A DNA stretch of 64,000 bases from positions 992,001 to 1,056,000 of the forward strand of contig CAVNZM010000005.1 of the NCBI GenBank assembly GCA_963693365.1, given 5' to 3'. A program made the position numbers and the translations under genes. The DNA is from Amoebidium appalachense (Eukaryota > Ichthyosporea). The notes under the pieces are model-generated. The model was given only the letters and a program-made list of their open reading frames with translations, was not told the DNA's origin and ran no database searches. The stretch's first letter is position 1, and each line of letters starts with the position of its first letter. Positions 1 to 11,681 of this stretch are shown here, piece by piece.

Positions 1-928
1 TTTGTGGATCTAAACTTCTAATGGCATCCATCGGTGCAAACGGAAGCAGGTGCCAGTGGAAAGGGGTTTGAGGGTAGAGGTGAGGGTTGGGGCATGGGAG
101 GGAGACAGGCAAGCACGGCGAATGCCAGACGACGAGTGAGAGGAGGGATCACGTACAGGAAGAAGAACATTCATGCTTGGTTGGGGGGGAGGGGTAGGGT
201 GGGGAGGGGGGGGGAGGGGGGGGGGGGGGGGGGTAAGGGACACAGAGACACACAGACATGAGAAAGGGGGAACGGGGGGGGGGGGGGGGGGGGGGGAAGG
301 GGGAGAGAGAGAGACAGAGAGAGGGACGGCGGGAGGGGGGGAGGGGGGGGGGGTTGAATGCGGAACATGGTACGAAGTACGCATACACGAAGGACACATG
401 CAAAGGCAAACATTCAAGTATGCAACATAGCAATGCGCACAGTATGCGTCATAAGCAGAGCCCATCCTCAGGGAGGGCCCAAGTTATCAATTGCGTCTGA
501 GCTTCGACCCCTTAGGCCGCGTATATACGACTCTCCAACTCAGACAGCAGCATCAAGTGAACTTGGGAGGGTCAACCCGTCTTGATCAAAGACGAGCAGG
601 GTTGCTTATGCAAGCAAGGTGAGCAAAACGGTGAATATGTGTATGCAAACTAATGCAGTGCAGCGAAAAATGCGTATGTGCTTACAGATGCACGACACAG
701 AGCAACCATGCCCGGTTGCATGGAAGTAAAGCGGTCTCCACACAGTGGTCTGTCCTGAAAGGACACCTCTGACAGAAGACTGGGGGGGTTTGAAAGGGGG
801 GGGGGGGGGGGGGGGGGAAGCGAGAGAGAGCGAGAGAGTGAGAGAGCGAGAGAGAGAGAGAGAGGGAGACAGAGAGACAAGGGGGGCAGATTTAAAAGGG
901 ACGGACGACATGCAGCGAGACAGGTAAG

Positions 929-959
<31 letters not shown>

Positions 960-1020
960 TTCTTCCCCCCCCCGGGGGGCGCTTGGGGGCTACCAACTAC
1001 TGCTACCAAATGTCACCCAC
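1..1020. other. Downstream part of the rhodanese gene region; repeats only
   Basis: This stretch holds G-runs on the + strand, GA-rich microsatellite and one copy of the poly(C)-tailed dispersed repeat (354-662, minus orientation). A weak candidate minus-strand exon of the rhodanese gene lies near 690-775, with an AG before it and a GTAAGC donor. Its translation does not resemble a rhodanese continuation, so I do not call it. The long proline-rich frames here are homopolymer artefacts. Confidence 0.5.
354..662 (-). repeat. Poly(C)-tailed dispersed repeat, copy 1
   Basis: Read on the minus strand it starts GCACTGCATTAGTTTGC, passes through TTGCTTGCATAAGCAACCC, CTTTGATCAAGACGGGTTG and GAGGATGGGCTCTGCTTATG, and ends CCGCATTCAACCCCC. 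It is nearly collinear with copy 8. It lies downstream of the last rhodanese exon seen, in that gene's sense orientation. Confidence 0.85.
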
Positions 1021-2159
1021 CTATGGTGCAGTATGGAACTATTTTGGCGCCCTTGAAGCCGTCTTTTTCTTTTGTGAAATCGTCGAGCGCTTTTGCTCCT
1101 GGTATAATAGAAATAACCCGCTCTGCCTCGTCTCTGCAGTCTATAAGTACCACGGTATGTCCTGGGTGGAGGGGAAACACATAAAGGAAAAGGAGTTAGA
1201 GAGAGGCAGGGTGTGTAAGAATTTCTTGTTAGAACACAATGTGCATGTATTTACATGCACAATAACAGAGTCGGAGAGTAACAGGATGAAGAGGGACCTG
1301 TACTGTGCAAGTCTTAGTGTCCACTAGGTATTATACAGGCAAGGAGACGGCCAGAGCAATGGGAAAGTGGGGTCTGTGTGTGTGCGAGAGAGAGTGTGTG
1401 TGTGTTGCGAGGGAGGGGGGGAAGGGGGGGGAGGGGGAGGGGGGCATAAGTGTGTGTGTGTATTTTTGGGGGGGGGGGGGGGAGGGGGGAGGGGGGGGGG
1501 GGGGGGGGGGCACGTAAGTGTGTGAGTGGTGATTTGGGGGGGAGGGGAGGTGGGGAGGGGGAGGTGGGGTTGCGCGCAGGGGGAGGGGAGGGGGGGGGGG
1601 GGGGGGGGGGGGGAGCTGAGTATAGTAATAGAAGAGGAAAAATGACCCAATAAGCTGTGAATGCTGGCGTCTATATGAGTACAGAGAGGGGCGAAGGGGG
1701 TAATGCGAGGGAGAGGGCTGAGGAGGGAGGAAGGAGGGAGAGAAAGAGAGAGAGAGATGGAGGGAGGAATGGGGAAGCAGGGGGACCGGGGGGGGGGGGG
1801 GGGGAGGGGGAGAAGAGAGAGACAGCGGGAGACATGAGAGATAAAAGACAGAGAGAGAGACAAACAGAGAGAGACAGATAGAGAGAGAAGAGAAAGGGTG
1901 GGGGGGGGGGGGGGGGGGGGCAGAAAGAGGGAGAAGGGGGGGGGGAGAAGGGGGGGGGAGGGCGGGCGGGAGAGAGAGAGAGAGGGGGGGCGATGGCCGG
2001 AGGGAAGTGTGTGTATGTGTATGTGCGTGTCAATGTGAGTTATAAGTACACACCTTCAGCCATCCACTGCTGTATATCCTTCATGCTAGCGGTGGAAACT
2101 TCAGGAAACATGTCTGCATACTTCCTAAACACCGCTCGGGCAACTTCGGGTTGAGCCAT
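1021..2159 (-). CDS. Rhodanese-like domain protein (partial, two exons resolved)
   Basis: Exon 1 is 2048-2159 and starts at an ATG read from 2159. It encodes MAQPEVARAVFRKYADMF and continues to WMAE, ending at a GT donor in phase 1. A second exon at 1021-1140 has a TTATAG acceptor and a GTGGGT donor, and also enters and leaves in phase 1. It encodes CRDEAERVISIIPGA followed by IVPYCTI, which matches the rhodanese core: a D-x-R-x-x-x-E strand end and the YCTIG active-site loop with its catalytic cysteine. Joining the exons directly gives an in-frame Asp (DCRDEAE) but lacks the usual hydrophobic strand before it, so one short exon between 1141 and 2047 is probably missed. Exons after YCTI were not identified below 1020. 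Rhodanese domains act in sulfur transfer or as Cdc25-like folds; the substrate is unknown. The gene diverges from NF-YC. Confidence 0.6.
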
Positions 2160-3850
2160 GATGATCTGTGTGTAATTATAAGAAATTACGGTTACTTCTC
2201 CTTTTCTGCTCAGCAAAACAAAAGAGAGAGCTGCTGTACCTAGCAATTTTCTATCTCTTGAACTGTTTGCTGACCGTATCTCCCCTCTCAATAGTGAGTG
2301 GGATATGTGCACACAAGAAGCACACACAACCTCTGACACAGCCGAACGGCGAACGGCAGAGGGGCCGTTTCTTCAGTTTTTGGCGCGGCCCGCCCAACGG
2401 TCAGCATTAATTTAGTTTGCTTCGCTTGACAGCAGTAAATCTTTCCTTGCCTGGGCTATCTTATGCAGATAACATTAGAGACATATGTAGACTAGAGTAT
2501 TATAGAATTATTTATTTCATATTAATAAGTATTTTCAATTTTTTTGGAAATATAATATTTGTAAAGTGGTAAAAACAAATTAAATATAGAAATCATGGCC
2601 ACTACCCTTTCTGAGGTAAATTTGTCCTCTGCCAAGGCAAATTATTGCTTTAAAACTATCAAACTCATCTAATTCGTCATTAGAAGTCAGTATTTATTAG
2701 TTATAAAAACATAGCATTTAAATATTTTATAAATTCTCTAATATCATCACCTACACTTATTAGCGATGCGTCATAGCAAAGCAGATAACTCTGCGCGCAC
2801 GGCGGTTGGCTGGCCAAAGCGCAAGCACATTGGCCGGCCGCCAACCGACCATCCATTTCCCGTTTAGACCGTTTGAAGTCTTTTTGTTGGTCCGAAAACA
2901 GCCAACCAGAAAACTAACCACTCCGCGCGAAGCAGGTACGAAGCTCGAAGGTTTGAAAAACAAACCAAACACAACCGTTGTAAGAGTGCAGGGGCGGGGG
3001 AAGAAGGTGAGGGACAAAGAAGAGAAGTGGGACGCCGTTTGTGTATGACTTATTTGAGAGGGCAAAGTCAAGTGATTACTTATGCGGTAGTGAATAGCTT
3101 CGACGTTCGCTACTCTTTTCCCAACGGTTTGAGCACTTAGGTTTTTTTCATTTCAGTTGTTGGCGGAAAGCTGACGTTTCATGGTATTTAACGTGCAGCT
3201 TATATACAAACAGAGTTTCTATTACAGTCAGCTTTCAACAAGTAGTAGCAAAGGTTTTTGGGAGAGGTTTTTGTGCAAGCACAATCTTGTGAAAGCATCT
3301 GCCGAAGGGCTGTGAGGCTGAAAAGGTGCACGTGTACGTGTTTATTCTGTCTGCAAGTAGTGCCCACCTGCTGTTGGTGTTCTTTGCCTTTAAGCTTCAA
3401 TTCCTTTCTGGTTGTTCGCCTACTACCTGCTTTGAAACCCTTTGATACTGTGCCACATGGCGAGGGTAGAGTAGAGGCAGAATTTTTTTGTGTTTTGCTT
3501 TCCCAGGGTCTTTGAAAGGAAAAGGACAAAGCAAAGATTAGGTAGGAGTGTTTACTCAGGGCAGTTTCCTATGGCCATGCTCGTTTAGGTTCTGTTGTGT
3601 TCTCGCTCCGTAGAGCCATGAGGACACTTTATATGGCAATGTTTATCCTTCTGGCATCAAGTTTGCACGAGAGCACGTTTAGCTCTACAATTACTCCCAT
3701 TGGTGTTTTCTGGTGTGCACGGGCAGCAATTTTTTTTGCCTTTTCCCTGCTGTTAGCTTTTTCATCTCCCACTTTTCTGCTATACCATAAACGATTTTTT
3801 ATCCTGTTAATTCATGTTTATCTTTTTGCAGTTTTTATCCAAACAGCAAC
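2160..3850. promoter_or_regulatory. Divergent intergenic region, rhodanese gene (-) / NF-YC (+)
   Basis: No gene was seen. An E2F-like TTTTTGGCGCG lies near 2378. A markedly AT-rich block spans about 2450-2770. An imperfect inverted pair (GCGGTTGGC near 2801 and GCCAACCG near 2840) sits around a CCAAT-type ATTGG. The stretch from about 3100 to 3850 probably holds the NF-YC 5' untranslated exon(s): a good acceptor (ATCTTTTTGCAG) stands about 18 bases before the NF-YC ATG. Confidence 0.4.
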
Positions 3851-4696
3851 ATGGATCAAGCAGCACAACAGATGGCAGCTGCCCAGGCGGCAGCAGCAGC
3901 ACAGATGAACCCGCAGGCCATACAGAACCAGCAGGCAGCCCAGCTGCACCACTTCTGGCAGCAGACACTCAACGACATACGGCAGGGCAGCAACTTCAAG
4001 GAGCAGATCCTGCCTCTGGCCCGTATCAAGAAGATTATGAAGATGGATGACGACGTAAAGGTGGGCTTCACTTGGCGTGGAAAGAAACTCTGCCTTGGCA
4101 GCTATAGACACGTTTACATAGTGCTCTAGCGCTTCTCAGTTCCTCCTCGAGCTTTTTCCCCCCCTGGTACATCTTACCTGGTGCCTTTCGTTTTGTCCCC
4201 TTCCACCCCCCACAACACACACACACACACACACACACATGAGTTTGACTTGTCGACTCGACCTTCAGCGGCCACGTGCTTACAGCCAATGACCCCCATG
4301 TTTCTGCAGATGATTTCCCAGGAGGCGTTGGTGCTGTTTGCCAAGGCGCTGGAGATTTTCATCTGCGAGCTGTCTCTGCGCGCATGGAGCCACACGGAGG
4401 AGAACAAGCGGCGTACCATGCAGCGCAACGACATTGCCATGGCCGTGTCCCGTTGCGACACGTTCGATTTCCTCATTGACATTGTGCCCCGTGACGACCT
4501 CAAGGCCACAAGGAGGCCGGACGAGGACATTCGGCCCATGGTCATGCCCCCCGACCAGATGTACTACTACCAGTATGGCGGTGCCGCTGGGTTCCCCGGT
4601 ATGCAGATGCAGGGGGCAGGGGCGGGTATGCCTGCGGCTGACTTCCAGCAACAGCAACTGCTGGGGCAGTACGGCCAGCAGGGTTATGGCATGTAA
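3851..4696 (+). CDS. NF-YC: NF-YC / HAP5-type CCAAT-binding factor subunit
   Basis: Two exons, 3851-4060 and 4310-4696, give 198 aa. Residues 1-35 are rich in Ala and Gln. The histone-fold core follows: [25 protein letters not shown], then across the intron [18 protein letters not shown], the [20 protein letters not shown] motif and [19 protein letters not shown]. This is the HAP5/NF-YC signature. The C-terminus is rich in Gly, Met and Gln, as in activating tails. The intron falls exactly at the VK|MIS junction and contains a CA repeat; its acceptor is TTTCTGCAG. In the known complex, NF-YC pairs with NF-YB and then recruits NF-YA to bind CCAAT. The start is the first ATG after a 5'UTR acceptor. 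Family assignment is secure. Confidence 0.95.
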
Positions 4697-4960
4697 GGGC
4701 GGGGGGTAGAGGTAGAGGTGTAGGGCAAGGATAGTAAAGGGCGGTTGGTGCTTTTCAGCACCCCGCTAGTAACGTAAATGACTGAATATATGGATTGTTG
4801 TACCGGGGTACATGGTTTTTTCGAAGTGAAAGGGCAGGTTTCCCCTTTTTTCTATAATTATGAATTAGGCTGCCTGATGCCTGTTCCTACCTGGGGTGGC
4901 ACAGCGCAGCGCCAGCAAGCAAATACACAAACTTGACTCATTCGTGCATGTTTGGTGGCC

Positions 4961-4991
<31 letters not shown>

Positions 4992-5534
4992 ACACAAACA
5001 AACAAACCACACATGTTCTTTTCCCTTGGGTTCCTAGCAATCCTCCAGTCCACACAACTGCTTCTGCTGCCTGCTATGTATGATACATGGTTCTGAACCA
5101 GCCTTGTTCATTGGTTCACCCAGCCAGGCAACCACCATGTTTCCGTGCAGCACACCTGGCCCCACACGTAGCATTCTGTCATTGTGTTTGCTGTTTGCAT
5201 GTATCTTATGCATGGATGGGTGCTCTTGTGCTCTGCACTTTGATATCCCCCCCCCCCCCCCCCCCCCCCGCCAAACACACACACACACGCACAAACCTTG
5301 TATTGCCTTTCCCGTTCAGTCATTGCGGCCACCTGCCCCAGTACTGCATATGAAATGATGTGCTTACCCAGCACACTGACAACTTTCTACAACGCTATAC
5401 GTAGCTGCACACTTCGCCAATGAGAATTTGTCACCGCTGCCCGTCAAATCGATCCTGGGCACACGAGTATTCGTCCCTCCCCCCCTCTTCTCTACACACG
5501 CACGTGCACACTGCCACTGCCCGTTATCCCCCCT

Positions 5535-5574
<40 letters not shown>

Positions 5575-5646
5575 ACCACCCTCACACACACTGACGCTGC
5601 CCGCCTATAATCTTGCAAGTGGCACGCGATTTATCCTACCCTCCCC

Positions 5647-5677
<31 letters not shown>

Positions 5678-6178
5678 ACACACACAGAGATATGGGGTGA
5701 ATCTCTGTAGACGATATTGATATGATAATGCCTGTAGCACTTAATTTATTTTTATTACACCTGCCAGTTGGGTTCTTTATCATGAACTACATATCACTAC
5801 CCATACGGTCCTGGTTTTCATAGCTATAGTGTCTCCTGCCCGGATGTGAAAGATCCGTGTGGGGGGCGGTTTACAGGAAGATGCTTATCTCGGTGCAGTC
5901 TCTAATTTACATTCATGCAGGGCCGAGTGATGGGCAGTTTTATTGCGTGGTCATATCTCCCATTCCATATGATATCCGTCTTACTATATTGACTTTCAGA
6001 GATCACCTGGTGCCTTGATTCCTTATCTACCGTCGCTAGCCCATGCCTACCTATAACTCATATTTATAATTTTGGATGTTTATGCTGCCTTAGTCTTGCT
6101 TACCATGTACATAAATCACTGGCTACATCTGATTGGCTGTGCTGGGAAAGCACAGTATGCCAGAATGTGTGTGCGTGT

Positions 6179-6216
<38 letters not shown>

Positions 6217-6400
6217 ATGCGTGGGTGCGTGCATGTGTGCGTGCGGCGTGCGTGTACGTGTGCGTGTGTGCGTGTGCTTGTGCATGCCCGCTTGCGGGTA
6301 TGTGGTTATGTCTATTTGTGTGAGACGGTGGGTATGCATACATGCGACTAAGTGCCTATTTCCCCCCAACCTACTCTATGCATAAAATCAACTATTAGTA
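4697..6400. other. Convergent intergenic region (NF-YC 3' side, receptor 3' side)
   Basis: No gene was seen. It holds several C-runs, each followed or preceded by CA repeats (near 4963-4995, 5250-5290, 5537-5600 and 5643-5688), and a GT/GC-rich alternating purine-pyrimidine tract at 6166-6290. Presumably it contains both 3' untranslated regions. The proline-rich and Cys-Val-rich frames are microsatellite translations. Confidence 0.5.
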
Positions 6401-7611
6401 TTACAAACCCGACCGTTCCCTCTGTACCAACTCCTGATGCACCGATTTGGCCTGCACTGATTGGAGCCCATCCCCGCCAGCCAATCCGATCCTTGCATTT
6501 CGAGCTACCCCATTGGTCGCTACTCCGTCGGCATCAAATGCGTCAGTACTATGGGGTCTCCCCATACTCCCTAGAGACCCCGGCCCACGGCTTCTCGTTG
6601 TGTTGAATTTCTTGGATTTTCCGGTACCAATACCCGACGCTAGAAGGACTTTGTATGCGACACCCAATGAAACAGTGACCATAGCACCAAATAGGGCTAT
6701 TCCGATGACCAATAGCTGTTTGGCGGGGTTGTCTTCCTTGTAGGTGATTGGCACAACGACAATTACGATTAAGGCCAACACATACGCAGTGCTCCCGATA
6801 ATAACTGTTTCTTTATAATCGCTCGGTATTTTCCGCATAAACACTGTTAGAATGCACGTAGCAATAACCAAACACCCATTAAAGGCAAACAGGGCAGCTA
6901 TTGCCGCAACTCCCTCGACAGTGTACTTGTTTATGTACACACTCGTGGGGATTTTACCATATATGTCCATGTTGGCGATGTTATTTATAGACGGGGTGAC
7001 GAGGTATTTGAGGCCCACTTTAATGGGCGAGAATACGGTAGCCAATCCGAGAAGCAAGACCTCGATGAAAATAACGAGGATGACCAATCGGATCAGGCGG
7101 TTGTTTTCAAGGTTTTGTGACTTGACGCAGCGCTTGCTGTTAGTGAAGATCACGTGGATTCTGGGGGGATTTGAGTCAGTGCCCTCCTGCCTCCCAATGC
7201 ACACCCTGTGCTTGTAACCCCTCCCCCCTCCCCCTCCCCATCCCCCTCCCTGCCCCTCCCCTCCCTGCCCCCCCTCCCCCCCCCCCCCCCCCCCCCGGTG
7301 CTCCTAATTCCCCCCTCCTTCCCCTCGGGTGTTTATAACCCCCCCTTCCCCCCCTTCCCCTTCCGCCGGCCAGTTGCGATAATAATCCCCCCCAATCCTC
7401 CTTCACCCGTCCCCTGGGCTCATTATCCCCCCCCCCCCCTGGTGCTTCTAGCCCTCCCCCTCCCCTTCTCTCTCCACCATCCCCCCCTCCCCCCCCCCCC
7501 CCCCCTCTCTCCGGTGCTGATAAACCTCAACCTGTTCTTACAGCCTTCCTCGCAGGCGCGCACACACACGCACACACAAGTGCACGCACACACAAACACA
7601 CACACGCGCGT

Positions 7612-7657
<46 letters not shown>

Positions 7658-8815
7658 GCACGCACACACACACACACACACATAGGCAAGACAATATCTC
7701 CTCTAAATGAAGCCCCCCCCCCCTCCTCCTCCTCCTCCCCTCATCCCCCCCCCCCCACACACATATGCACACACAAATCTCCTCCTACACCCCCCCCCCC
7801 CCCTCCCCCCCCCCCCCTGGGGGGCCATCAATCCACACACTTACCAGGCACAGCACCAGTACCCATCCAAAAATCAAACAGAACAGATAACCCTCCCAAA
7901 AAAGGAAACACGGAAAATGGCCAGTCACGTGGAGGAAGGGAAAGAGGAGGCCAGTTCTCCTTTCCTTGTAGTGGTGGTTACAGGGGGGAGCTGGGGGAAG
8001 GGTGGGCAGGCAGGGGGGGGGGGGGGGGGGGGAGGGGGGGAGGAGGGGGAGGGGGAGGAGGGGAAGGGAAGGGGGGGGGGAGGGGAGGGGGCGGGGGGGA
8101 GAGGGGAGGGGGGTCCTGGGGGGTGGGGGATCCAACTCACCTGTAGAGTTTTGCAAATAGACTGCTGAAGATTAGACCCCACCCCAGCATTCCGATCCAC
8201 AGAGCAAGGGTCAATCGCCATTGGTGATATGCTCCCGATGGGGCACCGGGAAGCAACAAAATGCACATATAAACCATGGCCGTGCCTGCGAGGATTAATC
8301 CCGAAAACAGCGGACTTGCATTGCGAATAACCCTCTCCATTCTGTATTTCCATATAAACCCTCCGAGAACGATGCAAATTCCAACCCCGACCGAACCCAG
8401 GATATATAGCGTGCGTGCAGGTTTTGATCGGGAATACATAATCGGACATTCCAACCCAGTTTGGAACCCCACAACCGTACACTGATCTGGGGGGACACAA
8501 CTAGCGGTTTCATTGGCTCCGACCACCACCGCATACATTGTGTATGTGCCATCATCCTCCTTGCAGGGACCGGGAACAAACCCCACATCTGAAGGGGGGG
8601 TCTCGTGATTTAGGGTGCTGGCCAATGTGTGGCATAGATTTTCGAGCGAAAGGGCTATGTTGCCGCCCGCTGCTGCCTCTTGGATCAACCGTGTGTATGG
8701 TTTTTTCATTTGGACGTCGAAAAAATTGTGCGGGATTCCAAATGGCTCGTTGATTGGTGTGCTCTGTGGTGTATTGATTTGGTTGGGAAAAGGTAGGGAG
8801 CGGGGGAACGCAGGA

Positions 8816-8846
<31 letters not shown>

Positions 8847-9382
8847 TGTGTGTGTGTGTGTGGGGTGGGGGGTTAGGGGGGGGGTGTTATTGGGTAACTA
8901 AAACTGCAATAAAGAGAAGAAGTCAAAAAGGGCTGGACATTAGATTCCCGGCATGAAGGTGGAAAGGTTGACAGATCATCGCGGCAGCTGGTGGGGGGAA
9001 ATATCGGGGCCAGACGGGAGAGGATGGAGAAAAGGGGGGAGGGGGGGGGGGGAGGGGGGGGAAGGGGGGAAGGGGGGAAGGGGGGGGGGGGGGGGGGAGG
9101 GGGGAGTCTGAAATAAATGGTGTAAAACTCAAAAAACCCAAAGTGGAACGGCTGTGCTATCTCCATATGGTGCAAATGCAGGGGGGGGGGGGGGGGGGGG
9201 GGGGAGAGGGGGGAGGGGGGGGGGGGGGGGGATATCCTAATTTGTTCACCCCCAAAAAAAGAGATGAATGTTAGAAGCAATCGATAGGTATGGTTCACGT
9301 AACATGCAAGATATTTCTTACTGAACCCCACCCATCCGGCCTCCCCTTACAATACCCCGCTTCCCCCCTTCCCCTCTCCCTC

Positions 9383-9421
<39 letters not shown>

Positions 9422-11681
9422 CGCCCTCCCCACTTCCCACCCCTCCTGATCTCCCATCCCAACCAACTCTGGCATCTTCCCCTTGAGCCCCCATTCCGGG
9501 GGGGGGGGGAGGGGGGGGGGCCACATACCCACAGTGCTGCCAAAAAACGCTCAGGCACAAAGAAGGAGGAATCATGGCTGCTCCAATAGGTGGATCCAAG
9601 ACGGCTGGTGGGGTCAAAAAGCGTTTTGATTGGAGGAATACCACGGGACCACAGCGCCAATGACGTCATATACTCTTTTCCGTGAGATCCGATTGTTGCA
9701 GCAAACCGTGTGGCGTAAATTTTCTTTGCACCAAATTTGGTAATGGACACAGCGATCCCAGTAACTGCATCCAGCCCATGTGGCGGGATCATGGGTTTGA
9801 GATCCGATCCCTTGTAAACGGGAAAATGCTCTCCCACAAGAGCGAACCCTAGGTGCTGCATCTGCCTATCCCCTTCGGTTTGCAAGACAGCATCACCTGC
9901 TTTTAGTATATGAGCCCATCGGTTTTTCATGTTATTTCTTACCGATTCGGCCTCAGCACATATGGGAAAGTCGTAAAGAGGCTTCGCACCGTCTCCCCAC
10001 GTGTTTGCGTAAATTGGTGCAAACGGTATCTCATCAGAAAGCGAAGTAGCCAATAGAAAGTCGTCATCAAACCCAGGGCGGTAGAAAAATGACGATTGGT
10101 TAAATCTATCCTTAATCTGCTTCGCTTTGAATATAATATCGTCCCAGGACCACGGTTTAGGCGATGCGATCGCACTGTCGGTAATCGGGTATGTAGGGGG
10201 TGCCTCTAATCCCAATGTAGAAAAGGTTGATGTGTTGTAGAGAAGAATCCGTGGGTAGGCCACAAGTGGAAGACCAAAAAGCCCTGGACGATCCGCTCTG
10301 CGTCAGCAAATCACGACATGTAAGTACATCTATACATGTATAGACACATTGCAACATGTAAGAAGGTTTAGGTTAGTAGGAAAGACAAACATTGCTTAGT
10401 CTATAATGCAAAGTGTACAGTGTCAAAGGAGTTGAAACAAAGTGCAGCATGGAAGCACATCTCAGTAGTCATAGCATTTTCACGTAAACGTCCATACCCA
10501 CCCAGTTTACATGGCATGAGATTATGGAAAATCCATCCATCGATAAATACGCACATTAATCACAGTCGATTATGTGCGTTGACCCAACACAGTGTGGGTG
10601 GGCAAAGGGGGCGCGGGAGGGAGGGGGGAAGGGAGGGAGAGGGGGGTGGGAGGGGGGGGGGGGGAGGGAGGGGGGAGGGGGAAGGTGGTTAGGTTTACGT
10701 TGGTGGGAGGTCAGTCCCCCGGGAGGATAGGGTGGGGAGGGGAGTCCGCAAGGGAATGAGGGACGGCCCTAATCGTTTTTTTTTTTTTTTTTTTTTTTTT
10801 TGGGGGGATGGGGGGGGGGAGATGGGAAGGCGGGGGAGTGCGAGAGGAGGAGAAAGGGGTTACCTCAGCTGCGCATCAAGTGCCTCGAATATTCCCTCCT
10901 CAAACCATCGCCCCTCCCCCACCTCCATCCACCCAAGCTGGTCCGATATGGGCACCAACACACCGCTATCTGCCAAATCTCCCACGCCCATACTAGGAAG
11001 GATTAGAATGTCCGGCTCCCCCTGAATGATCCCTGTAGCGTTATTAAGGGCATCCGCACCGACTGGATATATCTCGATGTCGAAGGAGTCATAGCGGTGT
11101 GTGAAGTATGCATGTTGTAGCTGCTCCATTATTTCCATATATGGTCCAAAGTCGTACTTCCCTGTGCTGCCACGACACACTGTTTCCATGGCGGCCTTGA
11201 CGATTTCGCTAATGCCTTGCTCATGTTGGGGCCTGGAATCATAGACCGTCCATACTTTCAAAGTATCTTCCGGTTCTCTTCCAGCAGCCGTTTTATTCTC
11301 GGCTGTTATGGAAGTGACTATATAGTATAAGGGCACCTCTGCCTCAACATCACTCGACATGGGTCTGTTCAATTCATACACATCACCATGGTCTCCATTT
11401 CCCATGAGCGTCCCATTCCGATTAACCCCGTAGACGTTGACAGCCAGATTACCACAACAACCAACCGCTTTAACGTCTGCTAATGTGCTGTTTCCGTTTC
11501 CACTACAAAGGTATTGTGCATGTTGTCTCCAATCTAGTTGTCCGGGTGAGTGATGGTCCAACCATAGTGTCTCATTCACGCTAGGTCCTATGTAAGTGCG
11601 TTGGATGCGAAAGGCATCGGTAATGCCACAGGCCATAAACCCAATCAAAGAGGCCACATATGACCAGGTTAGTTTATTCAT
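6401..11681 (-). CDS. Class C (GABA-B-like) 7TM receptor with extracellular solute-binding domain
   Basis: Four exons on the minus strand join in phase: 10864-11681, 9529-10297, 8141-8763 and 6401-7160, giving about 989 aa. Residues 1-24 are a signal peptide ([19 protein letters not shown]). Residues of about 25-560 look like a family 1 extracellular solute-binding fold: [27 protein letters not shown], then [20 protein letters not shown] and PWSWDDI. A membrane-proximal Cys-containing stretch follows. Seven hydrophobic segments come next: three in exon 3 starting near residue 648 ([18 protein letters not shown]) and four in exon 4, with a positively charged third loop region (NSKRC) and a cytoplasmic tail of about 100 aa. 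The layout matches class C receptors, whose ectodomain binds a small ligand and whose 7TM couples to G proteins. The ligand is unknown. The start is the ATG; an upstream TTG was ignored. Confidence 0.88.
7558..7684. repeat. (CA)n / (CACG) tract
   Basis: Alternating CA with interspersed CG, in intron 3 of the receptor gene, flanked by C-runs. Confidence 0.9.

Noticed and set aside
983-1327. 114-codon + strand frame
   Set aside because: It overlaps the rhodanese exon on the opposite strand, which carries a recognisable active-site motif and good splice sites.
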